42,615 bases of DNA, from NCBI GenBank assembly GCA_035686365.1, contig DASRZM010000030.1:1-42615 (forward strand), given 5' to 3'. The notes beneath the pieces are model-generated. The model was not told the origin of the DNA. It worked only from the letters and a program-made list of their open reading frames with translations, and ran no database searches. This document shows, piece after piece, positions 24,361-31,700 of the stretch. The stretch is from DASRZM01 sp035686365 (GTDB taxonomy: Bacteria; Pseudomonadota; Gammaproteobacteria; Xanthomonadales; Xanthomonadaceae). The position numbers were made by a program, and so were the translations under genes. The stretch's first letter is position 1. Each line of letters opens with the position of its first letter.

Positions 24361-24571
24361 ATCGCCGTGCGATTGCATCGATGCCGAATTCGCTCCGTAG
24401 CCCGGCCCGCGAACCGGTGACGGTTTCCGGGGCCGCCGCGAGTACATCCCTGTAGGCTGCGGACGCGCCATCCATGGCGCGTACGCCCCCGGAAACCGTC
24501 CCCGCCCCGCGGGCCTTCCGCTTCCGTTTCGTATCGTCGTCGCCCTGTAGGAGCCGGCGTTGCCGGCGATC
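24334..24571. repeat. Composite intergenic repeat, copy 3
   Basis: Same module order as at 8394. The left arm keeps CGGTGACGGTTTCCGGGG but the right arm reads CCCCGGAAACCGTCCCCG, giving one mismatched pair. The copy at 42390 has both arms changed. The unit ends with the GAGCCGGCGTTGCCGGC hairpin at 24548-24569. Confidence 0.9.
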
Positions 24572-24600
24572 CGCCCCCGCGACAACACCCGCCAAAGCGC

Positions 24601-24627
24601 TTGGGAGCGGCCCATGGCCGCGATCGG
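24601..24627. repeat. Single palindromic repeat unit
   Basis: GCGGCCCATGGCCGC with left flank TTGGGA. It follows the same ACACCCGCCAAAGCGC linker that precedes the unit at 19879. Confidence 0.85.
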
Positions 24628-24679
24628 CCGGCGACGGAACCGCCGCATGCCGCGAGCGCCCACCCGTCCGATACCCCCC

Positions 24680-25390
24680 TCAGCGCCGGTCATAGAGCAG
24701 GTCCCAGACGCCGTGGCCCAGGCGCACGCCGCGCTGCTCGAAATGGGTCTGGCGCCGCCACGGCGGGCGCGGCACCGAACCGCGCGGGCCTGCGCGGTTG
24801 ACGAACCCGGGTGCGGCATCGAGCACGTCCCACATGTGCTCGGCATAGTCGTGCCAGTCGGTGGCCAGGTGCAACAGACCGCCGGGCCGGAGCTTTGCCG
24901 CCAGCAGCCGCGCGAACGCCGGCTGGACCAGGCGGCGCTTGTGGTGGCGCTTCTTGGGCCACGGGTCGGGGAACCAGATCCTGACCTGTTGCAGCGAAGC
25001 GTCGGCGATCTCGCCGTGCAGCACCTCCACGGCGTCGGCGCAGTACACACGCACGTTGTCCAGGCCGTCGGCGGCCAGGGCATTGAGCAGGCGGCCGACG
25101 CCCGGGCGGTGGACTTCGATGCCGATGAAGTCGAACTGTGGTTCATTCGCTGCCGCGAAGTGCAGCGCTTCGCCGTTGCCGAAGCCGATCTCGACCACGC
25201 GCGGGGCCTGGCGCCCGAACACGGCGTCGAAGTCGCGCGGCCCCTGGCACGGCTCCAGCCCATAGCGCGGCCACAGCGCATCGAGCGCGCGCGCCTGCGC
25301 CGGGGTCAGGCGTCCCTGGCGCAGCACGAAGCTGCGGACCGGCCGGCGGTGTGCGGCGGGCGCCGCTGCATCCCCCGGCCTGGCGGTCAT
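24680..25390 (-). CDS. trmB: tRNA (guanine-N7)-methyltransferase
   Basis: 236 residues from the ATG at 25390. Methylates G46 in tRNA variable loops with SAM. The SAM motif VEIGFGNGEALHFAA begins near residue 66, followed by FIGIEVHRPGVGRLL and the family signature WFPDPWPKKRHHKRRLVQP, then HLATDWHDYAEHM. The start overlaps the thiG stop as ATGA, so translation is coupled to thiG; this thiS-thiG-trmB order is seen in several gammaproteobacteria. The frame extends far upstream inside thiG without homology, which supports the chosen start. Confidence 0.96.
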   Translation of the reverse strand: MTARPGDAAAPAAHRRPVRSFVLRQGRLTPAQARALDALWPRYGLEPCQGPRDFDAVFGRQAPRVVEIGFGNGEALHFAAANEPQFDFIGIEVHRPGVGRLLNALAADGLDNVRVYCADAVEVLHGEIADASLQQVRIWFPDPWPKKRHHKRRLVQPAFARLLAAKLRPGGLLHLATDWHDYAEHMWDVLDAAPGFVNRAGPRGSVPRPPWRRQTHFEQRGVRLGHGVWDLLYDRR

Positions 25391-26193
25391 CCGATCAACC
25401 CGTCGATCGGCGAGGAGGCGCTGGCGTAGCGCTTTCTCGGGATGCGGCCGGCCAGGAAGGCTTCGCGTCCGGCGATGACGGCGTGGCGCATCGCCGAGGC
25501 CATGCGCACCGGGTCGCGTGCGCCGGCGATCGCGGTGTTCATCAGCACGCCGTCGCAGCCCAGTTCCATCGCGATGGCGGCATCCGAAGCCGTGCCGACG
25601 CCGGCATCGACCAGCACCGGCACGCCGGCGTTCTCGACGATCTCCAGGAGGTTGTAGCGGTTCTGGATGCCCAGCCCCGAGCCGATCGGCGCGGCCAGCG
25701 GCATCACCGCCACGCAGCCGATCTGCTCGAGCCGGCGCGCAAGGATCGGGTCGTCGGAGGTGTAGACCATGACCTGGAATCCGTCGGCGACCAGCTCCTG
25801 GGCAGCCTGGAGCGTCGCCACGACATCGGGGAACAGGGTCTTTTCGTCGCCCAGGACCTCGAGCTTGACCAGGGCGCGCCCGTCCAGCAGCTCGCGCGCG
25901 AGCCGACACGTGCGAACCGCGTCCTGGGCGGTGTAACAGCCGGCGGTATTGGGGAGGATGGTGTAACGATCCGGCGGCAGCACGTCGAGCAGGCTGGGCG
26001 CATCGGGATCCTGCCCGATGTTGGTCCGGCGGATCGCCACGGTGACGATCTGCGCGCCGCTGGCCTCGGTGGCGCGGCGGGTCTCGTCCAGGTCCCGGAA
26101 CTTGCCGGTGCCCGTGAGCAGCCGGGAACGGTAGGTCGTGCCGGCAATGACCAGCGGATCGTCGCGCGTGGTGTCGTGTGCGGAATCGTTCAT
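25387..26193 (-). CDS. thiG: Thiazole synthase
   Basis: 268 residues from the ATG at 26193. Forms the thiazole phosphate of thiamin from deoxyxylulose 5-phosphate, dehydroglycine and ThiS-thiocarboxylate. The Schiff-base lysine is Lys110 in ALVKLEVLGD. Other blocks are RLLTGTGKFRDL, RRTNIGQDP, ILPNTAGCYTAQDAVR, PLAAPIGSGLGIQN and VDAGVGTASDAAIAMELGCD (phosphate site). ATG 26223 would add ten residues but lies upstream of a GATAAT box. thiS lies 65 bp upstream in the same orientation, and trmB overlaps the 3' end. Confidence 0.97.
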   Translation of the reverse strand: MNDSAHDTTRDDPLVIAGTTYRSRLLTGTGKFRDLDETRRATEASGAQIVTVAIRRTNIGQDPDAPSLLDVLPPDRYTILPNTAGCYTAQDAVRTCRLARELLDGRALVKLEVLGDEKTLFPDVVATLQAAQELVADGFQVMVYTSDDPILARRLEQIGCVAVMPLAAPIGSGLGIQNRYNLLEIVENAGVPVLVDAGVGTASDAAIAMELGCDGVLMNTAIAGARDPVRMASAMRHAVIAGREAFLAGRIPRKRYASASSPIDGLIG

Positions 26194-26199
26194 CGGCGC

Positions 26200-26205
26200 A
26201 TTATC
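26200..26205 (-). promoter_or_regulatory. Candidate -10 element of a leaderless thiG transcript
   Basis: The minus strand reads GATAAT only 6 bp before the thiG ATG at 26193, which would place the transcription start on or next to the A of ATG. No -35 match is visible. If used, thiG has its own leaderless transcript in addition to any read-through from thiS. Confidence 0.35.
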
Positions 26206-26258
26206 GCGTGGAATGCGGCGCACGGGGCGTCCGCGCGTGCGCCGATCGCGCGGCGGAT

Positions 26259-26459
26259 TCAGCCCCCGCCCATGGCCTGGACCAGCTCGACGCGGTCGCC
26301 GTCCTCCAGTCGCCAGTCGCGGTGCCGGCTGCGCGGCACGATCTCGCCATTGACCTCCACGGCCACGCGGCGATGGCGCAGCTCCATCCGGTCGAGCAGT
26401 GCCGCCACGGTGGTGCCGTCGGACAGCTCGCGCAGGTCTCCGTTGACTTGGATCAGCAT
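26259..26459 (-). CDS. thiS: Sulfur carrier protein ThiS
   Basis: 66 residues, beta-grasp ubiquitin-like. Starts MLIQVNGDLRELSDG, continues VAVEVNGEIVPRSRH and ends DGDRVELVQAMGGG. The C-terminal Gly-Gly is the site of adenylation and thiocarboxylation by ThiF/IscS-type enzymes, and the sulfur passes to ThiG for thiazole formation. The frame is open further upstream through the tRNA gene, but ATG 26459 matches the family start exactly. No ThiF or ThiH/ThiO gene is in the window. Confidence 0.95.
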   Translation of the reverse strand: MLIQVNGDLRELSDGTTVAALLDRMELRHRRVAVEVNGEIVPRSRHRDWRLEDGDRVELVQAMGGG

Positions 26460-26483
26460 GGCCGGTGAGATGGTGGGCCTCGA

Positions 26484-26512
26484 TTGCCGACGGCTGCGGC
26501 CGTGGCTATGAT
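26484..26512 (+). promoter_or_regulatory. Sigma70-type promoter of tRNA-Gly
   Basis: TTGCCG (26484-26489), a 17-bp spacer and TATGAT (26507-26512), ending 10 bp before the mature tRNA. Spacing is ideal and both hexamers match well, so this is the clearest promoter in the window. Confidence 0.75.
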
Positions 26513-26522
26513 CCAGACCGAT

Positions 26523-26596
26523 GCGGGTGTCGTCTAATGGTAAGACAACAGCTTCCCAAGCTGTGAACGTGGGTTCGATTCCCATCACCCGCTCCA
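26523..26596 (+). tRNA. tRNA-Gly (anticodon CCC)
   Basis: 74 nt with encoded CCA. Acceptor stem GCGGGTG pairs with CACCCGC, discriminator T, then CCA. The anticodon stem ACAGC/GCTGT encloses the loop TTCCCAA, giving anticodon CCC, which reads GGG. The T-loop reads GTTCGATTC. The gene stands between thiS (divergent) and a retropepsin-like gene. Confidence 0.96.
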
Positions 26597-26632
26597 CCGG
26601 CGCGCGTGCCGCCTCCGGCGCCGTTGCCGCGC

Positions 26633-27124
26633 GTGGCTGAGCCCTCCGCGCCCGGGCTGCTGACCGTGGGCTGGCGCGAATGGCTGGCCCTGCCGGAGCT
26701 GGGCATCGCCGCGATCAAGGCCAAGGTCGATACCGGCGCGCGCAGCTCCGCGCTGCACGTGGATGCCTGCGAGAGTTTCGAGCGCGACGGGATCTCCCTG
26801 GTGCGCTTTTCCATCCACCCGGGCGACCGCGAGGACCCCGAGGCCTTCGCCTGCGAGGCGGCAGTCTGCGATCGGCGTCCGGTCACGGACTCGGGCGGCC
26901 ACACCACCGAACGCATCTTCATCCGCACCCTGGTGGTGGTCGGGGCGCTGCGGTTTGCGCTCGAGGTCAACCTGAGCGACCGCCGCAACATGCTGTTTCC
27001 CATGCTGTTGGGCCGCTCGGCGATGGCCGGCCGCCTGCTCGTCGACCCGCAGGCCTCGTTCCTGCTCGGCCGGCCGAAACGTCGGCGCGCCGACGGCGCT
27101 CTCCGGATCGGACGTCCCACCTGA
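26633..27124 (+). CDS. Retropepsin-like aspartic protease (RimK-associated type)
   Basis: 163 residues from GTG 26633; GTG 26606, only 10 bp after the tRNA, is the alternative, and neither has a clear ribosome binding site. The family pattern is plain: VGWREWLALPELGIAAIKAK followed by VDTGARSSALHV (the DTGA catalytic loop of a single-lobed retropepsin), then ERIFIRTLVVVG, and NLSDRRNMLFPMLLGRSAM near the C-terminus. The family was annotated as ATP-dependent zinc protease and often sits with rimK, which is not seen here. Probably cytoplasmic and dimeric; substrate unknown. Confidence 0.88.
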   Translation: MAEPSAPGLLTVGWREWLALPELGIAAIKAKVDTGARSSALHVDACESFERDGISLVRFSIHPGDREDPEAFACEAAVCDRRPVTDSGGHTTERIFIRTLVVVGALRFALEVNLSDRRNMLFPMLLGRSAMAGRLLVDPQASFLLGRPKRRRADGALRIGRPT

Positions 27125-27182
27125 TCCGGTGGCCCCAGCCTGCGGTCCCGGCACCGCCCACCCCAAGCATCCCAAAGCCCTG

Positions 27183-27204
27183 CAGGAGCCGCCGTTGGCG
27201 GCGA
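27183..27204. repeat. Variant hairpin repeat unit
   Basis: GAGCCGCCGTTGGCGGC instead of GAGCCGGCGTTGCCGGC: one G-to-C change in the left arm is matched by C-to-G in the right arm, so pairing is kept. Confidence 0.75.
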
Positions 27205-27219
27205 AGCGACCCCCACGGG

Positions 27220-27408
27220 CGTAAAACGTAACCCATTGATCCAACGCCGTTCAGCAAGGTAACGGCGCCTTTAACGATTCCCTCAAAGGTGTTTAACACC
27301 TTTTTAATCGCCGCCTCCGTACCCTGCTCCTGCCAGTAAGTTCTGCTCGACACTCCTAAGTCAGATCCGGTGACTAGCAGATTACGGTAATCGGGGCAGT
27401 AGCTTTGA
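27220..27408. other. AT-richer islet without assigned gene
   Basis: Base composition drops visibly here against the surrounding GC-rich DNA. It contains the hairpin CGCCGTT-N9-AACGGCG (27245-27267) and the 19-bp palindrome AAAGGTGTT-T-AACACCTTT (27285-27303) followed by Ts. On the minus strand one frame reads protein-like text (SYCPDYRNLLVTGSD, then KKVLNTFEGIVKGAVTLL), but no start, ribosome binding site or family is recognised, and it runs into the hairpin repeat. Possible horizontally acquired scar or an unrecognised small RNA gene on the plus strand ending at the terminator. Confidence 0.4.
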
Positions 27409-27456
27409 GCCCACGTGAGGCGCGTTCCCCCAAGAGGCGCCTCCGTGGGCTTTTTT
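27409..27456 (+). terminator. Strong intrinsic terminator
   Basis: GCCCACG-T-GAGGCGC pairs with GCGCCTCCGTGGGC (14 bp with one bulged T) around a loop of about 12 nt, followed directly by six Ts and GTTG. It is the only textbook intrinsic terminator in the window, yet the nearest upstream plus-strand gene ends 285 bp earlier. It may therefore terminate an unrecognised transcript from the islet. Confidence 0.8.
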
Positions 27457-27483
27457 GTTGCCCGCGCCTTTGTTGCCCGGGCC
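27454..27483. repeat. Tandem 15-bp direct repeat
   Basis: TTTGTTGCCCGCGCC is followed immediately by TTTGTTGCCCGGGCC, overlapping the terminator T-tract. It could be replication slippage or a duplication scar. Confidence 0.7.
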
Positions 27484-27627
27484 CTGACCCTCGCGATCGG
27501 ATCCGGATGCTGCCGCCTCCGGACAATCGCAGTACAGTGGTAGCCGGTCGGCTGCACGCGGGTTCCTGGCCGATCGATCCGGTGGTGAAGACGGCGGGTT
27601 TCCGCCCGCGACCCGCAGGAGGCCGAT

Positions 27628-28107
27628 ATGCATGCGAGGTTCCCCTCCGGCGCCGCTGCCCTGCTGGCGCTGGCGATGCTGTTGCTTCCCGCCGCGGTCG
27701 GCGCGGCCGAGGAGCTGTCCGTCGAGACGCTCGATCCGTCCCAGTTCCCGGCGCTCAAGGCCGAGATCGAGCACGAGCTCGCGCGTGGAAACACCCTCAA
27801 GGAGATCAGCGCCCGCGACCGGACGCGGGTGGCCACGCTGCTCGATCGCATGGCCGATACCCTGGCAGGTGTCGAGGCCGTGGAGCAGATCCCGGCGCCG
27901 CGGCGCGCCGAACTGTTCAACCAGCAGGAAGAGGTCAACGCATTGCTGACCCAGGCGCGCAAGGACAGCCGGCTGGTCTGCAAACGCGAGCGTCGTGGCG
28001 GATCCAACATTCCGCAGACGTTCTGCCACACGGCCGCCGAGCGCGAGCGCATGCGCCAGCACGGCCGCGAGGCGCTGCGCAACAAGCAGCACCGCACCAA
28101 CTACTGA
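27628..28107 (+). CDS. Small secreted protein, paralogue A of the cgs locus
   Basis: 159 residues with GCAGGAGG at 27614-27621. Signal peptide to about residue 26 (LLPAAVGAA). The mature part is helical and highly charged. The C-terminal third reads DSRLVCKRERRGGSN, then QTFCHTAAERERM, with two cysteines likely to form a disulfide. The 157-residue protein at 37675 shares the plan and the motif SRLVC-x-R-x-RR-x-GSN-xx-QT-x-CHT-x-AERERM, so the two are paralogues flanking the glucan synthase gene. Function unknown; periplasmic location inferred from the signal peptide. Confidence 0.8.
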   Translation: MHARFPSGAAALLALAMLLLPAAVGAAEELSVETLDPSQFPALKAEIEHELARGNTLKEISARDRTRVATLLDRMADTLAGVEAVEQIPAPRRAELFNQQEEVNALLTQARKDSRLVCKRERRGGSNIPQTFCHTAAERERMRQHGREALRNKQHRTNY

Positions 28108-28147
28108 GCCCGCTGCGGCCACGCAGGGAACCGGTCGTCGCGGCGGA

Positions 28148-28168
28148 CCGGACCCCGGGGTGGTCCGG
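28148..28168. terminator. Hairpin between convergent genes
   Basis: CCGGACC-CCGGGGT-GGTCCGG, a 7-bp GC stem with 7-nt loop midway between the convergent genes ending at 28107 and 28190. No T-tract, so its role as terminator is uncertain. Confidence 0.4.
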
Positions 28169-28189
28169 GGCCGCGCCCGGATCATGGAC

Positions 28190-28543
28190 TCAGGCGAATA
28201 TCGCCACCAGCAGCGCCACGAACCCGGCCACCGCCAGGGCGGCATGGCCCCAGACGTAGTTGCGCGGCAGCAGTTCGCTGCGCCAGTGGTAACGCAGGTT
28301 CATGTAGCCGCCCCCCAGTGCGGCCACCGCAAACAGCAGCAATGCGAGCAGCGCCAGTGCCGGCACCGGCCCTGCCCAGGCCGCATAGGCCAGCAGCGTG
28401 AATCCAGCCGTGGCGATCATGCCGTGCAGCATGGCCAGCCACACCGGCGGATTGCGGTCGCCTCCGAGCCGGATGGCCGCCATGCCGATGCCACCGGCGG
28501 CGGCCAACGCGAACAGCAGAGCCGAAACCTGCAGCATGTCCAT
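28190..28543 (-). CDS. Small four-helix membrane protein
   Basis: 117 residues, almost entirely hydrophobic. Helices are visible around 5-25, 36-57, 60-80 and 95-117, joined by short loops (RLGGDRNPPVW, NLRYHWRSELLPRN). No catalytic pattern is seen and no family is recognised. Small four-helix proteins of this size often act as accessory or quinone-linked membrane proteins, but nothing here supports a specific role. A TAGAAT box lies 30 bp upstream on the minus strand. Confidence 0.65.
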   Translation of the reverse strand: MDMLQVSALLFALAAAGGIGMAAIRLGGDRNPPVWLAMLHGMIATAGFTLLAYAAWAGPVPALALLALLLFAVAALGGGYMNLRYHWRSELLPRNYVWGHAALAVAGFVALLVAIFA

Positions 28544-28573
28544 CGGAGATCCTCCGCATCGGGCGCTTGGACG

Positions 28574-28579
28574 ATTCTA
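28574..28579 (-). promoter_or_regulatory. Candidate -10 element for the small membrane gene
   Basis: TAGAAT on the minus strand, 30 bp before the ATG at 28543, the same box and spacing as upstream of the M28 peptidase gene. No clear -35. Confidence 0.35.
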
Positions 28580-28745
28580 GTCCCCCGTCGTGAACAGCGG
28601 GGCAAGGGGGCCGTGCGGCGCCGGCGTGCACAGGTTCACGACCCGCACGGTCGGACCGGCGCCGGCGTTCGCGGTGGCAGCACGCACCGGTATGCGAGGA
28701 TGCCTGGCCGGGTGATCCGTAACCCGCCGTCACAGCGATGATTGC

Positions 28746-31700
28746 TTGAGTCCGCCCCGCATCCTGCCGCTGCGCCGCTGGTCGCGCCTGCTCAGACGGC
28801 CCCGCCCCCGGGCCCACGCCGAACCGGGTGAGCAGGCGCCGCTGCGCGCGCAGTTGCTGAGCGCGGTGCAGATGGAGCTGCACGGCCGCGCGCTGGCGCG
28901 CGCACACCGGGTGCGCAAGCGCTCGGAACCCGACCGGCTGCTGCTCCGGCTCAGCGACAACCAGGCCGTCCTCGACCACGCATGCACCCTGCTGACCGCA
29001 GCCGTCCAGGCGAAGCGACGGCTCTCGCCGGCGGGCGAGTGGCTGCTGGACAACATGTACCTGATCGAGGAACAGATCAGCATCGCCCGCCGCCATCTGC
29101 CGAAAGGCTACAGCCGGGAACTTCCGCAGTTGGCGCGCGGGCGGTCCCGCGGGCTGCCCCGTGCCTACGACATCGCGCTCCATGCGATCGCGCACGGTGA
29201 CGGCCGGGTCGACGCCGAAAGCCTGACCCGCTACGTCGCTGCCTACCAGTCGGTGACGCCGCTCACACTCGGCGAGCTGTGGGCGGTCCCGATCATGCTG
29301 CGTCTGGCGCTGATCGAGAACCTGCGACGGATCGCCACCCGCGCGATCGCCGACCGCTGCGACTGCGACGACGCCAACCGGTGGGCCGATCGGCTGGTGG
29401 AGGTGGCCCGGACCGACACCAAGAGCCTGGTCCTGGTGATCGCCGACATGGCGCGCTCGGAACTGCCCGCGAGCAGTTCCTTCGTGGCCGAGTTCGCCCG
29501 CCGCCTGCAAGGGCAGAGCCCGGCGCTGGCGCTGCCGCTGACCTGGGTCGAGCAATGGCTGGCCGAGTCGCACCAGAGCATCGAGCAGATGGTGCAGGCC
29601 GAGAGCCAGCAGCAGGCTGCAGCCCAGGTCTCGGTCAGCAACAGCATCGGCAGCCTGCGTTTTCTGGCAATGATGGACTGGCGCGAGTTCGTCGAGACGC
29701 TGAGCGTGGTCGAACAGACCCTGCGCCGGGATCCGTTCGGCATCTACGGGGAGATGGATTTCGCGACCCGCGACCGCTACCGCCAGATCACCGAACTGAT
29801 GGCGCGGCGCGGACGCCTGCCCGAGTTCGAGGTGGCAAGCACGATCCTGGAACTGGCGCAGGCCGGCGCCGAGCGCGCCGGCAGCGGCGAGATCGCCGCG
29901 CACGTGGGCTATTACCTGATCGACGAGGGCCGCGACGAGCTGGAGCGGACCCTGGGGCTGGGCGGAATCGTCCGCCGCATCCGTCGCACGGCGCGGCGCC
30001 TGCCCCTGCTGGCCTATATCGGATCGGGCGCGGTCGTCGTCGCCCTGTTCACCTGGGGCATGCTCACCCATGCCAGCCCGCCGGCCACACCGGGCTGGCT
30101 GTGGCTGGCTGCGGCGCTCGCGGTGATCGCCTCCAGCGAGCTGGCTGTGGCGCTGGTGAACTGGACGGCCACGTTGCTGGCCCGGCCCCGCACCCTGCCC
30201 AGGCTCGACCTGTCCAACGGCATTCCGGCAGAGCTGCGCACGCTGGTCGTGGTGCCGACCATGCTTTCCAGTGTCGAGGGCATCGGCGAACTGGCCGAGC
30301 AGCTGGAGGTGCGCTACCTCGCCAACCACGACGACAACCTGCACTTCGCGCTGCTCACCGACTTCCTCGATGCCACCCGGCAGACCGAGCCTGGGGATGT
30401 CGGGCTGCTGGAGGCTGCACGCGCCGAAATCGAGGCGCTCAACGCCCGCCACGCCACCGAAGGCGGGGACCGGTACTTCCTGTTCCACCGGCCGCGCGTG
30501 TGGAACCGGCACGAGCGGGCGTGGATGGGCTTCGAGCGCAAGCGCGGCAAACTGGCGGCGATCAACGCATACCTGCGCGGCGGCGCGCGCGATGCATTCA
30601 TGTGCGTGGTCGGCGACACGCGCGTGCTGGGCAATGTGCGTTACGTCATCACGCTCGACACCGACACGCAGCTGCCGCGCGATGCCGCGCGCGCGCTCGT
30701 CGGCACCCTGGCCCATCCGCTCAACCAGGCGCGCACGGACCCGCGCCGCCGGATCGTCACCCGCGGCTACGGCATCCTGCAGCCGCGCGTGGACGTGAGC
30801 ATGAGTGGCCAGCGCCGATCGCGCTACGCCCGCGTCTTCGGCAGCGAGCCGGGGATCGACCCGTATACGCGGGCCGTCTCCGACGTCTACCAGGACCTGT
30901 TCGGCGAGGGCTCGTTCTTCGGCAAGGGCATCTACGACATCGATGCGTTCGAGCAGGCGCTGGCGGACCGCATGCCGGTGAACCGGATCCTCAGTCACGA
31001 TCTGCTCGAGGGCTGCTACGCCCGGGCCGGACTGGTCAGCGACGTGCAGCTGTACGAGGACTACCCGCCCCGCTACGCCCTCGACGTGAAACGGCGCCAC
31101 CGCTGGATCCGCGGCGACTGGCAGCTGCTGCCTTGGCTGCTGCCGCGAGTGCCGCTCACCGACGGCGGGAGCGAACGCAACCCGCTGTCGGTGCTTTCGC
31201 GCGGCAAGCTGCTGGACAACCTGCGCCGCAGCCTGGTTCCGGCCTCGCTCACCGCGCTGTTCCTGATCGGCTGGGCGCTGACGCCGGATCCGCTGATATG
31301 GACCCTGTGGCTGCTGGCGATCCTGGCGGTGCCGCCGCTGCTGGCCTCGGTGATGGACCTGTTCCACCGGCCCGCGGATCTGCCGCTCGCGGCGCACCTG
31401 CGCCAGGCGATGCAGGCGACCGGCCGCAACTTCGCCAAGGCGCCTGTGGCGCTGGCGTGCCTGCCCTTCGAGGCCTGGTTCAGCCTCGATGCCATCGTGC
31501 GCACCCTCTGGCGCATGCTGGTGACCGGTCGCCGGCTGTTGCAATGGCAGCCCTCGAGCGAGATCGAACGCACGCTGGGTAACAGCCTGGCGGCCTCGCT
31601 GCGGATGATGTGGTTCGCGCCGGCCCTGGCGGGTGCGACCGGGCTGGCGCTGTTGCACCTGGAGCCGGCCGCGTTGCGGGTCGCAGCCCCGATCCTGCTC

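Noticed and set aside
26460..26597. Upstream extension of thiS through the tRNA gene
   Set aside because: It would translate the tRNA antisense; ATG 26459 matches the ThiS family start and length.
27220..27456. 6S, SRP, tmRNA or RNase P RNA in the islet
   Set aside because: None of the conserved blocks of these RNAs could be found by eye, and the neighbouring genes do not fit; left unassigned.
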